DNA of 64,000 nt from Desmodus rotundus (Eukaryota > Chordata > Mammalia > Chiroptera > Phyllostomidae): NCBI RefSeq assembly GCF_022682495.2, contig NC_071391.1, forward strand, positions 107,677,195-107,741,194, given 5' to 3'. Position numbers and translations under genes: made by a program. The notes under the pieces were generated by a model. That model did no database searches. It was not told the DNA's origin and worked only from the letters and a program-made list of their open reading frames with translations. Shown here one piece after another: positions 28,001 to 43,000 of the stretch (positions within the stretch are counted from its first letter, which is position 1; each line of letters starts with the position of its first letter).

Positions 28001-31000
28001 GTGACTGACATTTAGATCACAATTCTATTAACATTTATCACAAATAGGAATTGCAGTAAACTGATTGAGAGCATTGGCTTTGCAGTCAGAGACCCAAATG
28101 TAGTTCTAGATCTGCCATATACAAGTTCTGTGATCTAGGACAACATAACCTACTTCAGTCCTTGTTTCCTCATCGACAGAGTAAAGATTATCTATACGTC
28201 TTGAGTTTTTGTGAGAATTTAAAATGTAACACATGTAAAAGTGTGGTACAGTGCCTGACCAGCGGTACGAGACTGATCATCATTAGCCGTCATCATTGAT
28301 GTGATGTAGGACGTCCACTCACTTTGTGTGAAAGTGTTTCTGATAGTTTCACAGCTGTATTTGACCTTCCATCCCTCGGTTTTTTTATGTCTTCATTATC
28401 TACCACAAGATCTGCAATATTGAGTTATATGAATCAACTCACCCTTTCCTGAATTTCGTCAAGAAATATTAAGCTGTTAACATATTCTATGGTGGTCGTT
28501 GGAACAAACTCAAGTTTGTACTCTGCATCTTGTGCCTCAGAGATAATGGCATCCACTTTTTTCTTGCTTTGACAAGGAAGCATATAATTTAGCACCTAGG
28601 AAAGAAAAAGAATCTTAATTTCTTGAATATATTGTCATTTTATTATACATTTTAGATAAATCCTAGTTGAATATCTGTTAAATCAGCAAGTATTGGATGC
28701 AACAGTGTATATAAGGGATACTTTTTTCACATGAACCAGCAGGAAGGGCAGGTTGTGAAGATCATTCCCAGAACAAACTAGATTGCACGGCCTATTAAAA
28801 AGTTTGCCTAAATTCTCCGATCTCTTGTTAGCACCCTTTCTATTACCTTGCCCTATGGAGTGGACACTGTGGAGTCCTCCCCAGCACCAATTCTACTCCC
28901 TTCATGTTGGGTGGTAGCCATGTACTTTGGGGGAAATCGATTGATTTCTCCTTCAGAAACAAAGGTGCAGTCTGGTTGGTCACTAGGCAAATGTGAGGCT
29001 GGCTTCCTTTGGTCAATGTGATTGGATAAGGGTGGACATCTGACCTTAGCTGATTCAGTTAGAAAGATGTCCAGTACTACTGTTTAAGGCTGAGAGAAAT
29101 GTACGCTCGGAATCCCAATCTCTCTTTCTTTCTCTCTCTGTACATAAACAAGGAAATAATTAGCTTATGGAGCTTTCTCCAGCCATTTCACAAATGTAAG
29201 GGAATATTAGCATTATGGTGAAGCTGGCACATCAGGAGGCTCAGTGAAGAGAATAAAAAAAGAAATGGGTTCTTGGTAACACCACTGAGTAACTAGATCA
29301 AATCTCCCTGATGCCCATTCACCCTGATTTTTAGCTGCATAGCCTACAAATTTATTGATTGCTTAAGCCCGTGTGAGGTCAGTTTTCTTTGGCTTCATAT
29401 ATAGTTGTGTTCAAACTGCTGAAATTGAATTGATTTTGCCCCAGTGATATGTTTTGTCCTTTTTAACAGATGAAGAAGCAAAGCTTTAGAAGAAAGCCCA
29501 ATGTCATACAACTAATTACAATGACAGAACAGGCACTAGCGCTCAGGTCTGCAGTCTTTTATACAGAGCTCAGCAGTTTTCTGTAAGGGCCAGACAGTAG
29601 ATGTTGTAGATTTGCAGGACATACAGTCTCTATCACAACCAGTCACCATGTCCTTGTAGTGAGAAAGCAACCACAGGCTAAAGCACACGTACGCAAATTG
29701 TCCTGGCTGCGTTCTAATAAACCGTTTGTCCAGAACAGGTGGTGGGCTGGGTTGACCTTGTGAGTTACAGCTTGCAAATTACCAAAATGTAATCAGATTT
29801 TCAGGGACAGTTTCAGATCAGGAAATGCTCTCCAAAACTTGATCTGAGCATCCTAGAATGAAGGAGCTTTCCCAGTGCAACACCAAAGAGCCTTAAAATA
29901 CTCCAACAAAGGAAAAAGGAGGGAGAGTAAGAGGCGAGACTGAGGTGTGCAGGCTCCTCCCTCTCCTCATCTGAAAGCTAACCATGCTTGGAACAGAAAG
30001 GAGAATACGGAACTTGTTCTAAAACGGAGAATGCCCAGTAGACTTAATGTTAATTTTACGTATTTGCAACACTAGAAAATAAAGATAGTTTATTTGCAGT
30101 AGAAAAGTCATAAAACAATTGTAGAGCCCATAATGAAAACTTTTCCCAGTTCATAGTTACCTCCAAGCATCGCAAGGGGGATGGAATTAGTTTTTCTTTT
30201 AGCATCTTAGTGTCAATGAGCAGCAGTCCTACGTTTCGGGTGGGTCTCAGAGCCATAGCCTCCTTGTGCTGCCTGTGGTATTTTTCCAGTTGTTCACTAA
30301 AGAACTTAACATCTACATAAAATAATTCACATAAAGGATAAAATACATTATATTAGATTTTGAAGGATTATTATGAAATATGTTAATAATTATTACATTA
30401 ATAAATTTATAGATATATTTATGTTATTCATATGTATGGTACTATGTATAATTTTAAAGTGTTAATTCACAGTCTTTTATATTTCATTATTATAATGAAA
30501 AACTAATATATAATAATGAAATGTTTTTAAATAAAAATTAAATATGTAAATATGTTTCCAGCTTCTATTAAGATGGTAACTCAAAATGGCATTAGAGGAT
30601 CTAGTCTGGAATGGACTAGATTCTAGTCCATTCTAGAGTCAGATTGGTTTGAAATTGGACTTAATCTAAGTTTTTTCCTAAATGGTACCACAAAGGAAAG
30701 CATTTTGAGGATATTAACAATAAAATTTTGAGACACAAGAGATCAGGCATAGCTTAGTTATCTCCATTCCTCTTCCCACCACCTCTCTGCCAACCCTGCT
30801 CCACGTCATGGTCAAGGCCGTGTCAGTTTGCATCTGCCACAAGCCGCAGCTGCATTTTGAGAATCTCCTACCTCCATTGTCTCCCTTCTCCAATCTGCCT
30901 GAAAGCAGTGGAAGCCCGATTATTCTTTTTTTTTAAATGCATTTTATTGATTATGCTATTACAGTTGTCCCATTTCCCCCCCTTCACTCCCCTCTGTTCT

Positions 31001-34000
31001 GCACACCCCCTCCCACCCACATTACCCCCTATAGTTCATGTCCATGGGTCACACATATAAGTTCTTTGGCTTCTACATTTCCTATACTATTGTTACCCTC
31101 CCCCTGTCTATTTTCTACCTACCATTTATGCTACTTATTCTCTGTACCTGCTTCCCTCTCTCCCCCTCCCACTCCCCTGTTGATAACCCTCCATGTGATC
31201 TCCATTTCTTTGGTTCTGTTCCTATTCTAGTTGTTTGCTTAGTTTGCTTTTGTTTTTGTTTTAGGTGTGGTTGTTAATAACTGTGAGTTTGCTGTAATTT
31301 TACTGTTCATATTTTTTATCTTATTTTTCTTAGATAAATCCCTTTAACATTTCATATAATAAGGGCTTGGTGATGATGAACTCCTTGAATTTGACCTTAT
31401 CTGAGAAGCACTTTATCTGCCCTTTCATTCTAAATGAAAGTTTTGCTGGATACAGTAATCTTGGATGTAGGTCCTTGCCTTTCATGACTTGGAATACTTC
31501 TTGCCAGCTCCTTCTTGCCTGTAAGGTTTCTTTGGAGAAATCAGCTGACAGTCTTATGGGAACTCCTTTGTAGGTAACTGTGTCCTTTTCTCTTGCTGCT
31601 TCTAAGATTCTCTCCTTATTTTTAATCTTGGCTTATGCAATTATGATGTGCCTTGGTGTGTTCCTCCTTGGGTCCAGCTTCTTTGGGACTCTCTGAGCTT
31701 CCTGGACTTCCTGGAAGTCTATGTCCTTTGCCAGAGTAGGGAAGTTCTGCTTCATTATTTGTTCAAATAAGTTTTCAATTTTTTGTTCTTCCTCTTCTCC
31801 TTCTGGTACCCCTATAATTTGGATTTTGGAACATTTAAAGATTTCCTGGAGGTTCCTAAGCCTCTCCTCATTTTTCTGAATTCTTGTGGCTTCATTCTTT
31901 TCTGGTTGGATGTTTCTTTCTTCCTTCTGGTCTGCAGCATTGATTTGAGTTCCAGTTTCCTTTCCATCAGTATTGGTTCCCTGTACATTTTCCTTTGTTT
32001 CACTTTGCATAGCCTTTATTTTTTCATCTAATTTGTGACCAAATTCAACCAATTCTGTAAGCATCCAGATTACCAGTGTTTTGAACTGTGCATCTGATAG
32101 GTTGGCTATCTCTTCATTGCTTAGTTGTATTTTTTCTGGAGCTTTGACCTGTTCTTTCATTTGGGCCTTTTTTTTTTTGTCTTGGCATGTCTGTTATGTA
32201 AAGGGGTGGAGCCTTAGGTGTTCACCAGGGTGGGGTAATGCTGGTCGCTGTGCTGTGGTGCTGTACATGGGGGAGGAGCCGAGAGGGAGCAATGGTGCTT
32301 GCTCCACTCTCTGTCAGATTTCAGTCACTTCCCCGCTACCCACAATCAAATTGGGCCATTGTGGTGCTGATTCCTGAGTGGGTGGCTTCATGTATGTTCT
32401 GGGACCCTGTGGGTCTCTCCAATGAACTCTCCTATGAGGCTGGGAGTTTCTCTTGCTGCTGCCTCAATCCCCACGGGTGTTTTCAATCAGAGGTTGAGGC
32501 TTTATTTCCCTGCGCTGGAACTCTGGGTCTTCGGTCTGTCAACTGCAGCTTTGCCTGCCCCGCTCCACAATTTGCCACCTTGCTGGGTCCACCAGCCACC
32601 ACCTTGCCGTGAGTCCTCTCTGCCCAGCTGCCCGTCTCCACCCCTCCTACCAGTCAGGATGAATGTTTCTTCTTTAACTCCTTGGTTGTCAGACTTCCAT
32701 ACAGTTTGATTTTCTGTCAGTTCTGATTGTTTTTTGTTTTTAAATTGTTGTTGTCCTTTTGGTTGTGCGAGGAGGCACAGTGTGCCTTCCTATGCCTCCA
32801 TTTTGGCCGGAAGTCTGATTATTCTTGAATACACTTCATCAAAACCAGCTCTTTCTAATACATATGCAGTACTAAACTACTCTGCTTGTTTTTAAAAATC
32901 CTGTACCCTCTCAAATTTAGCTAACTTTATTTACAATTACTTCCTCCATGTGGGTCAGATGGATCTCCTCAGTGCCTCTGTAACCCTCCACCATCACAGA
33001 AAGAAAAGGGTGTTGATTCCCCCCTAAGTGCATGTCATCTCCTCTCCTGCACAAAGGGGGAGTTTGACATAATATAAAGAACACACCAGACAGAGTGCTT
33101 GAAGACCTAGGGTCAGTCTTTAACCCACATGTGGCTTTGGGTTAGTCACTTAATTTTCCTGAGCTTCAGCTTCCTCATAATAGAAAAAAGGACAGTTACC
33201 TACCCTCCTCACTTCAGGAGGTTTTGATATGTGGTTGTTTTTTCAGAACTGACAAGGCTATCAAATAGTCTGAGAAGTCCTCTGCTAAGGAAACCTGTGT
33301 AATGTTGCTTGGCTTAGTATTTCCCAAATTTATCTGAACAGAGTCTTTTTACATCATATCACATAATTATACTTTCTAATAGTGTTCTGAGGAATACCCA
33401 TTTGGAAAATACCTATTTGGTCCAATACTCTCATTTTATACATAAATAAATTTAGACCATCAAGGTTTTGATCTAATAACCATTTTGTCTTTGGCCTTAG
33501 TGACACAGCCAAAGAGAAGCAGAAGAGCAAAGCTGATAGAAGAGAAATAAGATTTATTTTCCGTCTCTTTTTGAGGTTGAGACGCGGTATGTGTAATGGT
33601 TAAGCACACAAGCTTTTAAGTCAGAGAGAAGTGTTTCTAATCCACTTAACAACTGTGTAATTTTGCAGTTTCCTTATCTCTATGTATCTCCGTTACTTTA
33701 TTTATAAAATGAGAATATTGATACCACATAGAACTGTAAGGATTAGATGAGACACCTGAAAGTCACTTAACATAGTATCTATCAAGTCATAGTGCTCAGC
33801 AAGTACAGAAATTATTAGTAAACACTGACTTTTATAGGAATTTAGTGGTAAGATATAGCTGATTATGTCAAAAAGCCAGAACCTGTCCTCTGATCACCTT
33901 CTGGGACTGGTCAGGGGACACCCTGTCTCAAAGGTCAGTTAAACAGACATTTATATTATCTATAATATGTTCAAGGAATATTATAATTTTGAGAGAATAT

Positions 34001-37000
34001 TATAATAGGCAAGGCATGGTAGCCAAGGGGCAAAGCTACCTTCTGTTAACCTCTAGAAAACAACTGGATTTAGAGGTTTAGCAAGTGCCAGAGACTTCCA
34101 AAAGCTGGCGGAATGAGGCATTTAGGAGCCCAGGCCAATGTGCTTTGAAGTCCCAGACAACAGACCATTAAGACTTGTGAGACTCTGGTTCCAGGATTGG
34201 GACAGGATTGACAAACCAAGGTGGGCTAGGTTAAGGGAAACCTGGAAGTCTGGCGATCTCATCCTGATGGGAGCTTGATGAGGGATTAAAGTTACCCACT
34301 ATGAGGAATGTGGTAGCAAGAGACTAGGAGACCTTGGGCGCAAGGCTGTGAGTACAAGATCTAAGTGATTAGAATTGGTTATTTGGGTCAGGCACTTTTT
34401 GTGCTAAAATGCCAGGCTCTGTACCTTGCTGCCACCATGGTGTCATACTACAGTATGCAAGGCATCATGTCTCTCAGCTCATTTCAGTTCCACCCACACT
34501 AAGTCTCAGGGACTTAACAACTGAATACAATGTTTGCTCTTAGGCTGGAATCTGGGTCAAACCAGCTGCAAACTGCTTTATTTGAGGGATTCTGAATATA
34601 GACTAGATGTCAATATTAAGAAATTATTTTTTTAAGGTATGATATTATTTTGATTCTTCTATAGGAATATGCTTATTAGAGATGCATATTGAAGTATTTA
34701 ATTTAGTGATGGAATGTCTAAGTTACTTTAACACAATAAAAATAATGGTTTGAAAGAAAACCATACAAATTTATTAAAAAAAACTAGTGTTGGTTCATGA
34801 GGCAAATGTGAAAGTAATCATTTTTTCTGTATAAGAAATTAAAGCAATAAGAACAGTTCATGAAATAAAAAAGTATGAATGCCTCACATTTTAAAATAGC
34901 AATAAATAATATGAACTTAATTATCATAATCATCTGGGAACTTCCCTGCCTGAAATTTCACTTGGGTATTGCAAATTATTTTCTTTTGTAAAAGATAGTA
35001 AGTCTAGTCCTGGCCTGGTGGCTCAGTTGGTTGGAGTGTCATCCCATACACAAAAAAGGTTGCTGGTTCGATTCCCAGTGAGGGCACATATGGGGGACAT
35101 CTGATCGATGTTTCTCTCTCATAATGATGTTTCTCTCTCTCTATGCCCCCTCCCTCTTCACCCTCTTTTCTTCATTTCATTTTTTTCTTTTTAAAAGATT
35201 TTATTTAATTATTTTTAGAGAGAAGGGAAGGGAGGAAGAGAAACGTCAATGTGCAGTTGCCTCTCGAGCGCCCCCTACTGGGCACCTGGCCCACAACACA
35301 GGCATATGCCCTGACTGGGAACCCAACTGGCAACCCTTTGGTTCACAGGCCTGCACTCAATCCACTGAGCTACACCAGCCAGGGCTCATGTCTTTCTAAA
35401 ATCAATAAACATTATCTTCCGGTGAGGATTAAAATTTTTTCTTTTTAAAATATAAGTCTAATAAAATCATTTCCCCTTGGGTCTAATTTCATGACTAAGA
35501 ATTGTTGATTCATACCTACCAGCCTGCAATGACTGGAGAAATAGATAGTAACTTGAGTTCCTGAGATAGAAAAACACTCATGTAAACATTATTTGTAGAG
35601 GTAAACATTCCTTGCAACTCCTTCCCATATTCAGGCTATATAGAGCTAGCACTGATAAAGTCATTAGGAGATACTGCTTCTCATAATATTCTGAAATAAA
35701 ACATTAACACCGAGTAAGGCTAAAGAAAAGAGTAATTCTATGGAAATAACCTAGAAATGAATAAACTCTTGCCTTTTGTCAGGCAAGCTCTTTTGGGCTA
35801 CCATTTCTGTCACCGTTCACCACCAAAGAAACCTAGAAGACTGTAAATCTTGATGTCCCTATCAAAAATAATTAGCAAGGAAAATTAGAAAAGTTACCAG
35901 GTTCCTGAAGTTTAAGAGCTTGTAAATCAAGACTTTCGTTTTCTTTGAAGAATAGCTGGAACTTTTCAAATGTAGCTGCATACAATTGGGCAGATTCAAA
36001 TGCTGCTTTTATGGTTTCCTAATGTTATAAATAGACAAATAAAATTATATTTTTCCCGAGTAGAATTCAATTCAATATAACTAAACAAACAAACACAAAC
36101 ACCTTCTCTGTGTCCGACAACATGTTCTGATCTGGGGATAAATAAGGGAGGGAAGACACCATCCTTGATGTCAAGGAACAGTTAGTCTCTTACAAAATTA
36201 AAATTAAAAAAAATTTCAAATCTGACTTCTGAAAAATTGTTTCTTATGATTGAAAGAAAACAAACTTGTAATTTTTTTAGCTTCATGGTGAACTTTTATA
36301 TTACTAATAATCATATGGCAAAGATAATGTCTATTTTCCAAATTACAAATTTTATGTGTCAGTTGAGGTGTTTTCGAGAAAAGGCAGAAGTGTTTAGCAT
36401 ATCTATGGAATGAATTGCTTACTCTTACTATCAGTGGCAAGTCTCCTATTCCAAAATGCCTTTCATAATTTGCCCTAAGAAAACCCTTTCTTTAACCTCT
36501 TTTAAACTTGGCTACAACTACCCCTTCCCACAACATTTTTTCAAATCAAAACAAAAATTCCCAATCATTTCAGTCCCCTACTACCTGGGTCAATGCATAT
36601 CATCATAGTTCAATGCCAATGAAAGGCAATTAGGATGTGTTTGTTAACCTTGGCCCATGACTCCCTGGCTGCACTCCACAGCCTTCCCTTATTTTTCCTA
36701 CCAAGATATTTTGCAAATGACTGCAATTTGTTTCAGGGAAAACTAGAGATACTCAATGGAACTGCTCTTTCCCAACATACCCACGCTAGGCACGCTTTAT
36801 GGAGAGTGGCCAGTTGTAGAAAGTTCAATTACATAAAATAGCACTCACCCTCTATGGTTACATTTAGTTATTTGTTCACTTGTTTCCTTTTAATAGGCTC
36901 TTATCTATTCTTCCAGACTCTTTCTGCTACTTATTTCTTTACATTAGGAATTGAGAGGAAGAAACTATGTCAAACTTGTATCTCCTTTGAGCTGACTTAA

Positions 37001-40000
37001 TAGTGTCTCCAAAAGTGATCATACAGGCGATAGGATCACAATGGGAGGCCCATAAATGAAAAGCTCCATCAACATGGTCAAAATATGACTTGTAACCTTT
37101 TTATTTTTAAATAATATCTGGTTCACATAAAGCTAAAATAGGATGAAGAATTCCATATATCTGTCACCAAAATTTCCTAAATTTTAACATCTTATCATAT
37201 TTGCTTTATTATTCCCTCTATATATTGTTTTACTATGAACCATTTGGGAGAGATTGTTACCCTTAAATATTTCAGGGTTTATTTACTAAACACAAGGATG
37301 GCTTTTATGGTGTTTCTATGTAATGTTCCATTTATGTTTTCTTATCTTTACTTTATATTCAGTATTTTTCCTACTATTCCTCTATAAATTATTCAGTTTC
37401 CATTTCAGTTTATTCTCCCCTGGGCACCATGTAATTTAGCCATCATTTCTGAGCTGGTTCTATCTACCCCTGCCATTCCTATTTTTAATTTTTAATTTTA
37501 GATTAAATGTAATTCTATACATATTCAAATGTTTGAGGATATTTATATGCAGGTTTTATAAAAAAGATTTTATTTACTTATTTTTAGAGAGAGGGGAAGG
37601 GAGGAAGAAAGAGAGAGAGAAAACATAGATGTGAGAGGGAAATGTTGATCAGTTGCCCCTCACATGCTCCCCAACTTGGGGCCAAACCTGCAAACCGAGC
37701 GTGTGCCCTGACTGAGAATCAAACTGGTGACCTCTCACTTTGCAAGATGATGCCCAACCAACGGAGCCACACCGATCAGGGCAATTTATATGTAGCTTTT
37801 CTTTCATAATTTTTAGGAAGGAAGGAAAGGAATATTCATCAGCTGTTTTATTCTTCACTTTCTATTTTATCCTTATAGTAGCTTTGTATGAATTCACTAT
37901 ATTTTAATTTCCTCAGCTCAGGGTTTAAAGTGATTTACAAGATTTATAATTCAAAGGCATTCTGTTCTGTGAATGTATCAATGTAAATTTTATTTTATTT
38001 TATTTTTTGGTGGTGGGGAACAGTTGGTTCTTTTCTGTCTTGCCAGACCTTTAAGTTCCACCAGTTGCTTCATTTTTCCTGCATCACCCAATGTAAAAAT
38101 AATGCTTCTTCTTCTTTTTTAACCCCATTTTCTACCCCAGAAGTAATGCCATCTCAAACATCTTGCAATTTTAATTCTCTTCCCTGTTTTCAGTGCTTTG
38201 ATCTACTAGGACTTAAAAAAAAATGACAACACTTTACCATTTAGACATTAAGTAGCATTCAATTAAAGATAAGAAAGGAAGAAAATACATTAATCAACTT
38301 CTTAAATACTAGTTTCAGTAAAAGTAAACATACCTTTATTTGAAAGATAATTGTGTGAAAATTTTTATCATCATCAAATACTGCTGATAAACTTGGACCA
38401 AATCCACAAGTTTTTTCTTCAAGTTTGTTGTTAATGTAAGGACTGGTGAAAGCATCAAAATATGTATCAGGCACGAGAGTAGGAACTGATAACACAGTGT
38501 TCTGAAACTGATTAATTGCACCTGAAAGACCATCCTGTTAGAAAATAAAAATAAACGTAAACACATACATGGTTATATGTGTGAGTGTTCTTGAATTTTC
38601 TGAAATGCTAACATATATAAGAATAACTCATTTAACCATGCCAGAAACTGTGCCGATTCTAAGCATATGAGAAATCGGAAGACACAGCCTTGTCTTCAGG
38701 AAATATATTTTCTAATTGAGAGAGAAGAATATATGGAGTGTAAAAGATGCTTGGCTTCACTCTCACTTAAATTGGTGGCAATGGACATTTTGTGAAATTT
38801 ACACAATCCTCCTCTGGAAGAAGCTACCAGAGTGGCTGTGCCTGAGCACCCAGCCCCACTGCCACACTGGGCCTTGCCACTGGGAGCCAGGGTCCAGGAA
38901 CTATGGTATTTGCTGGGGAGGGAGCTGTCACCTCCCTGGCCCCAAAACACTGTGGGAACCACAAGCCTGACTGAGTCGGAATGAGGAGGCTGCAGAAAAG
39001 CCGAGGAGCCTGGAACAACAGGGGCAGAGAGAGGTGGTCGGGCAGCACTGGCTGTGGAGGCTGTGGCAGGAGTGCAGCGGCAGGAGCCCAGGCTAAGACT
39101 CACCAGAGGAAGCGCACGAGTGCCCCTCCATCGTCCTGTGTTTATAATTTTGCTGCTGAACTCTCCCCTCCCTTCCCCTACCCTGTCAAGATGACATGAG
39201 ACTTGAAAGAAGACAATGCATACAGGATATATTCTATTGATTTGAGAGAGAGAGAAGTATTGGTGTAAGAGAGAAGCCATGATCGATTGCCTCCTGTACG
39301 TGCCCTGACTGGGGATCCAACCCGTGCCTGGAAGCCCTCTCAAGTCAGAGATGGATATTGTAGTGACTTGAGACATTTACTGACACACCCTTGGACCCAG
39401 TGCTGATAAGAGCCAGCTTTGCGGAGTAGTTTGGCCCACCCTGGGAATCAGCCACAAAATGTGGATTGCTTGTAGCTTTGAAAAGGCTGCTCAGAGCCAG
39501 ATGTGGACAGCACCTGACATTGGTTCACACCAGACTCAAACATCAGAGCAGCATCCAAAGGGAAAAACCAGAAAGGAAGCACCAAGCTCTGCTGGGACCA
39601 ATCCACTTTGTTCTTTCCTTATTATTTTCACTATTTCTTCTGTTTCATAGCCTTTTTATTATTTTTTATCTATTTTTTCTTTTATTTTTGGTGCTCTATT
39701 TTTTCTCATATCTCCTGTTTTACTTTTACCTTTGATTACTCCATTGTTCCCTTCTTCTCTCCTCTTATTATTTATGTTATGTTTTCTGTGTTCCTTTCTC
39801 TATTTTATTCTTTCAATTCATGACTAGTACTAGTTCTCTTCCCCTTCCTCCTCTCACAATCACTTTTCTCTCCTACCGTCTTTTCACATTCTTTTTCCTT
39901 TTCCCCTTTCTCTACTAATTCATTTCTCTTTCAGGTTTTATTATTCTTTGCTCTCTTGTTGATATTGCTGTTTTGGTTGGGGGAGGGGGTTGCTTGTTTT

Positions 40001-43000
40001 GGTGTTTCTGTGTTGTTTTGTTTTGTTCCGCCAGCACCTCTACAACAGCATACAAGATGTGGTAGGGCTTGAGCCTCTTAGTCAGCCACCCAGAGGGGAG
40101 ATCCTACCAACGAATGGGCCAAAACAATTAAGACCCAAATACAACAGGAGAGTCCACATAACCCATACAAAGGACATTCCTAGAGTATCCAGATCAGGAG
40201 CGCAGGGAGTTTACATCAGTGTCTATAAGACGCTCACCTCAGAACAAAAGATATACACAGGCCGAAAGCGAAGGGTTGGAAAAAATATTCCATGCAAATG
40301 GACATAAAAAAAAGGTGTTGGAAGCAACTTTAAAACTCATCTGCCTTCTCATCTTACAGATGCATAAACAAAGAGATAAGTGGTTCCCCAAAGTCAAAGG
40401 GCTTATTAACTATAAAGTGGAGAATAGAATCTAGAGAGCCTGATTACTGGTGTTTTTGCACCACAGTATACCAGCTGACAGAAAATACAGATAGATCGGC
40501 TTAGTAATCTGTGCATGTACAAAATGTGGAAGGCAGAACCCTATAAAGTGGCTCCCAAGGTTCCCTCCCTCCCTCTGGTGTACATGCCCTGTGTGGGATG
40601 CCACTCCCCTGACAAGGTTACATTATATGGAAACTTGAAGGAATTTTGCAGGTATAATTAAGATCCTAATTCAGTTGACTCTGAGTTCAATTGAAAAGAT
40701 GATTGTGCTGAGCAGATCTGAGTAAATGAAGCCCTTAAAAGAGGGATTAGGCCCTTCCTGAAGGAGCTGATAGAGTTTGACACAGGGCAAGGAACAATAG
40801 GTCATTTCTAGGTTCCAAGCTAGTTCCCATCTGACATCCCTCAAGAAAACAGGGACTTCAGTCCTACAGCTGCATAGCAATGAATTTTTCAAACAACCTG
40901 AGGGAATGTGGAAGTGGACCTGTTTCCAGTGGAGCCTCTGAAGAGACCTCATCCCAGCCTATGCCTGAATGGTGGCCTGGAGAGGTCTTGAGGCAGAGGG
41001 TGAGCTTGGCAGTGCCCAGACTCCTGAACACAGAAACTGTGAGATGATAAATGCTTGTTTTTTTTAAGCTGCAAAATTTGTTTTGTTCAATTACATTTGC
41101 CCCATTTTCCCCCATTACTCTCCCCCACTCCTTAACCACCCTCAGCTCCCACATTCAGTCCCTCCCCCTGCCCCCGTTGTCCTTGTCCATGGGTCCTTTA
41201 TACATGCTCCTTGAAGACCCTGCCAAATTTGTGGTAACTTATTATACAGCAAGAAATAACTAAAACTGCAACATTTTCTCAGAGGCAGCATACTTAAAAA
41301 GATTTCAGAAATGGTCCTCACAACAGAGTGATTTCTTGAACCCATACTGACAGATGCCTATAATAAATTCTAAATTTTGTATAAAATATGTTCTCCTGAT
41401 GGTATTCCTACCAAGCCTCTAATCTGTCTCAAGTTTTTAAAAAATGCTAAACTTTGAGATGATGTTATATGAAGAAACACACACCAGAAAGTCGTCCAAA
41501 GAAGGCTCAAAGAGTAGCGACTGCACTGTCAAAATCAGTTCTGTGAGAAACATGGGGATGAGAGATTCATCTTCTTCTTGCTTTTCCATCACAGCAGCCC
41601 CCTGAAACGAACACATCTGCAGTGTCATAAAGATCTGAATGCCAAGGAGTGAAATAGAAAACTTCTCTGTTACGAGAGGCATGCAAACTTAAGCTTATAC
41701 AGTTAGCTGATTTTGTAATGTTGGCATATCTTTCAAAGAATATTACCACAGAATTAAAAAATGAAGGCAGATATTGAAAAACTACACAACAATATAAAAG
41801 TTCTCTCCTTGAAAATACACTATCAAAAAAATGGAAAGGCAAACAAGGAGCTGAAACAATATATCAGTAATGTATATAGCAGATAGAAGGTTAGTAATGT
41901 TTGAACAGAAATATACTTGATATACTCAATAGAAATATTTACTAATATAAAAATTAATACATAAATAGTAATGTACTTAGAAAAATGGGCAGATGTTTAA
42001 GAAAATAAGACATTTCTTAAAAGGAATATACAAATGATCAATCAACCTCCTCCTTCTCTTCCTGAAGATAGTTCCTTCAGTAACAGCACTTAGGGAGTAT
42101 TGACTGTGTGTCAGGCAGTGCTGAGTATTCATGTAAAACCCACACCAACCACACGCAGCAGGTATCATTGGTACTCCCGTGCAAAGACAGAATCTGGAGG
42201 AGGACCCGTTGCTTAGTAAGTGGCAGACCCAGGTCTTTCTGATTGTCACACCTATGCTCTTATTCCTGCATTGGGGCAGCGATTAAGGGAATGTAACCCT
42301 TAAGAGCAGTGATGAACTACTTTGCATCCATCAGATAAACAAACATGAAGATGAACGATACTATCTAGTGTGCACATGGATAAGTGCTCCTTCGCAAACA
42401 TTGCTGGGAAGCTTGCAGATTGACACAAAACATAACAGACGAGCATATTTTGACCCAACAATTCCACAGCTAGGAATTTCTCCTAAGGGGAAATATCAGA
42501 GATGTGTGAAGCATGTATAGACAAGGATGTTCTTTGCATCATTATTTGTGGTGAGAAAGTGATCAACAATAGAACATTATTTACTAATTCTACAAGATAT
42601 ATAGTACATTTCTATGTGAGAATTTTATATGAAAAATACATATTGACTTGGGAGATTTTTCACAAAACATTGTTAAATGGGGAAAGCAGGTGATACAGCA
42701 GTGAATATTTGCAATGTTTTTAGGTGTCTGGCACCAGCATGGAGTCGGGGAAGGCTTATTGGGAATTGTGGACATGGGTTAATATGATTTCTCTCTTGGC
42801 TATGCCGGAATGCACGTTCAAATTTGCACTACTTCATCTCAAACATCTCAAATTACTCTGTGTCTCTAAGGTCAGCTTCCTCCCCAGAGGTTCTCCACTC
42901 AAAGCACCAAGGTACGCTTCCATGACGTGCTGCTTCTCCCATCTAAGCTGCTGCCTATTTCTTTCATTTATACCGCCTTGTCTGCTTCTCTCTGCCAGTC

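Noticed and set aside
32081..32709. Several overlapping plus-strand frames of 95-124 codons
   Set aside because: They lie antisense in the HAL1-type 5' UTR and start of ORF1, and have no protein likeness.
38696..39376. A 226-codon minus-strand open frame
   Set aside because: Low-complexity, Ser/Pro/Ala-rich composition with no family motif. It runs into a VES fragment and has no splice or promoter support. GC-rich repeat sequence explains its length.
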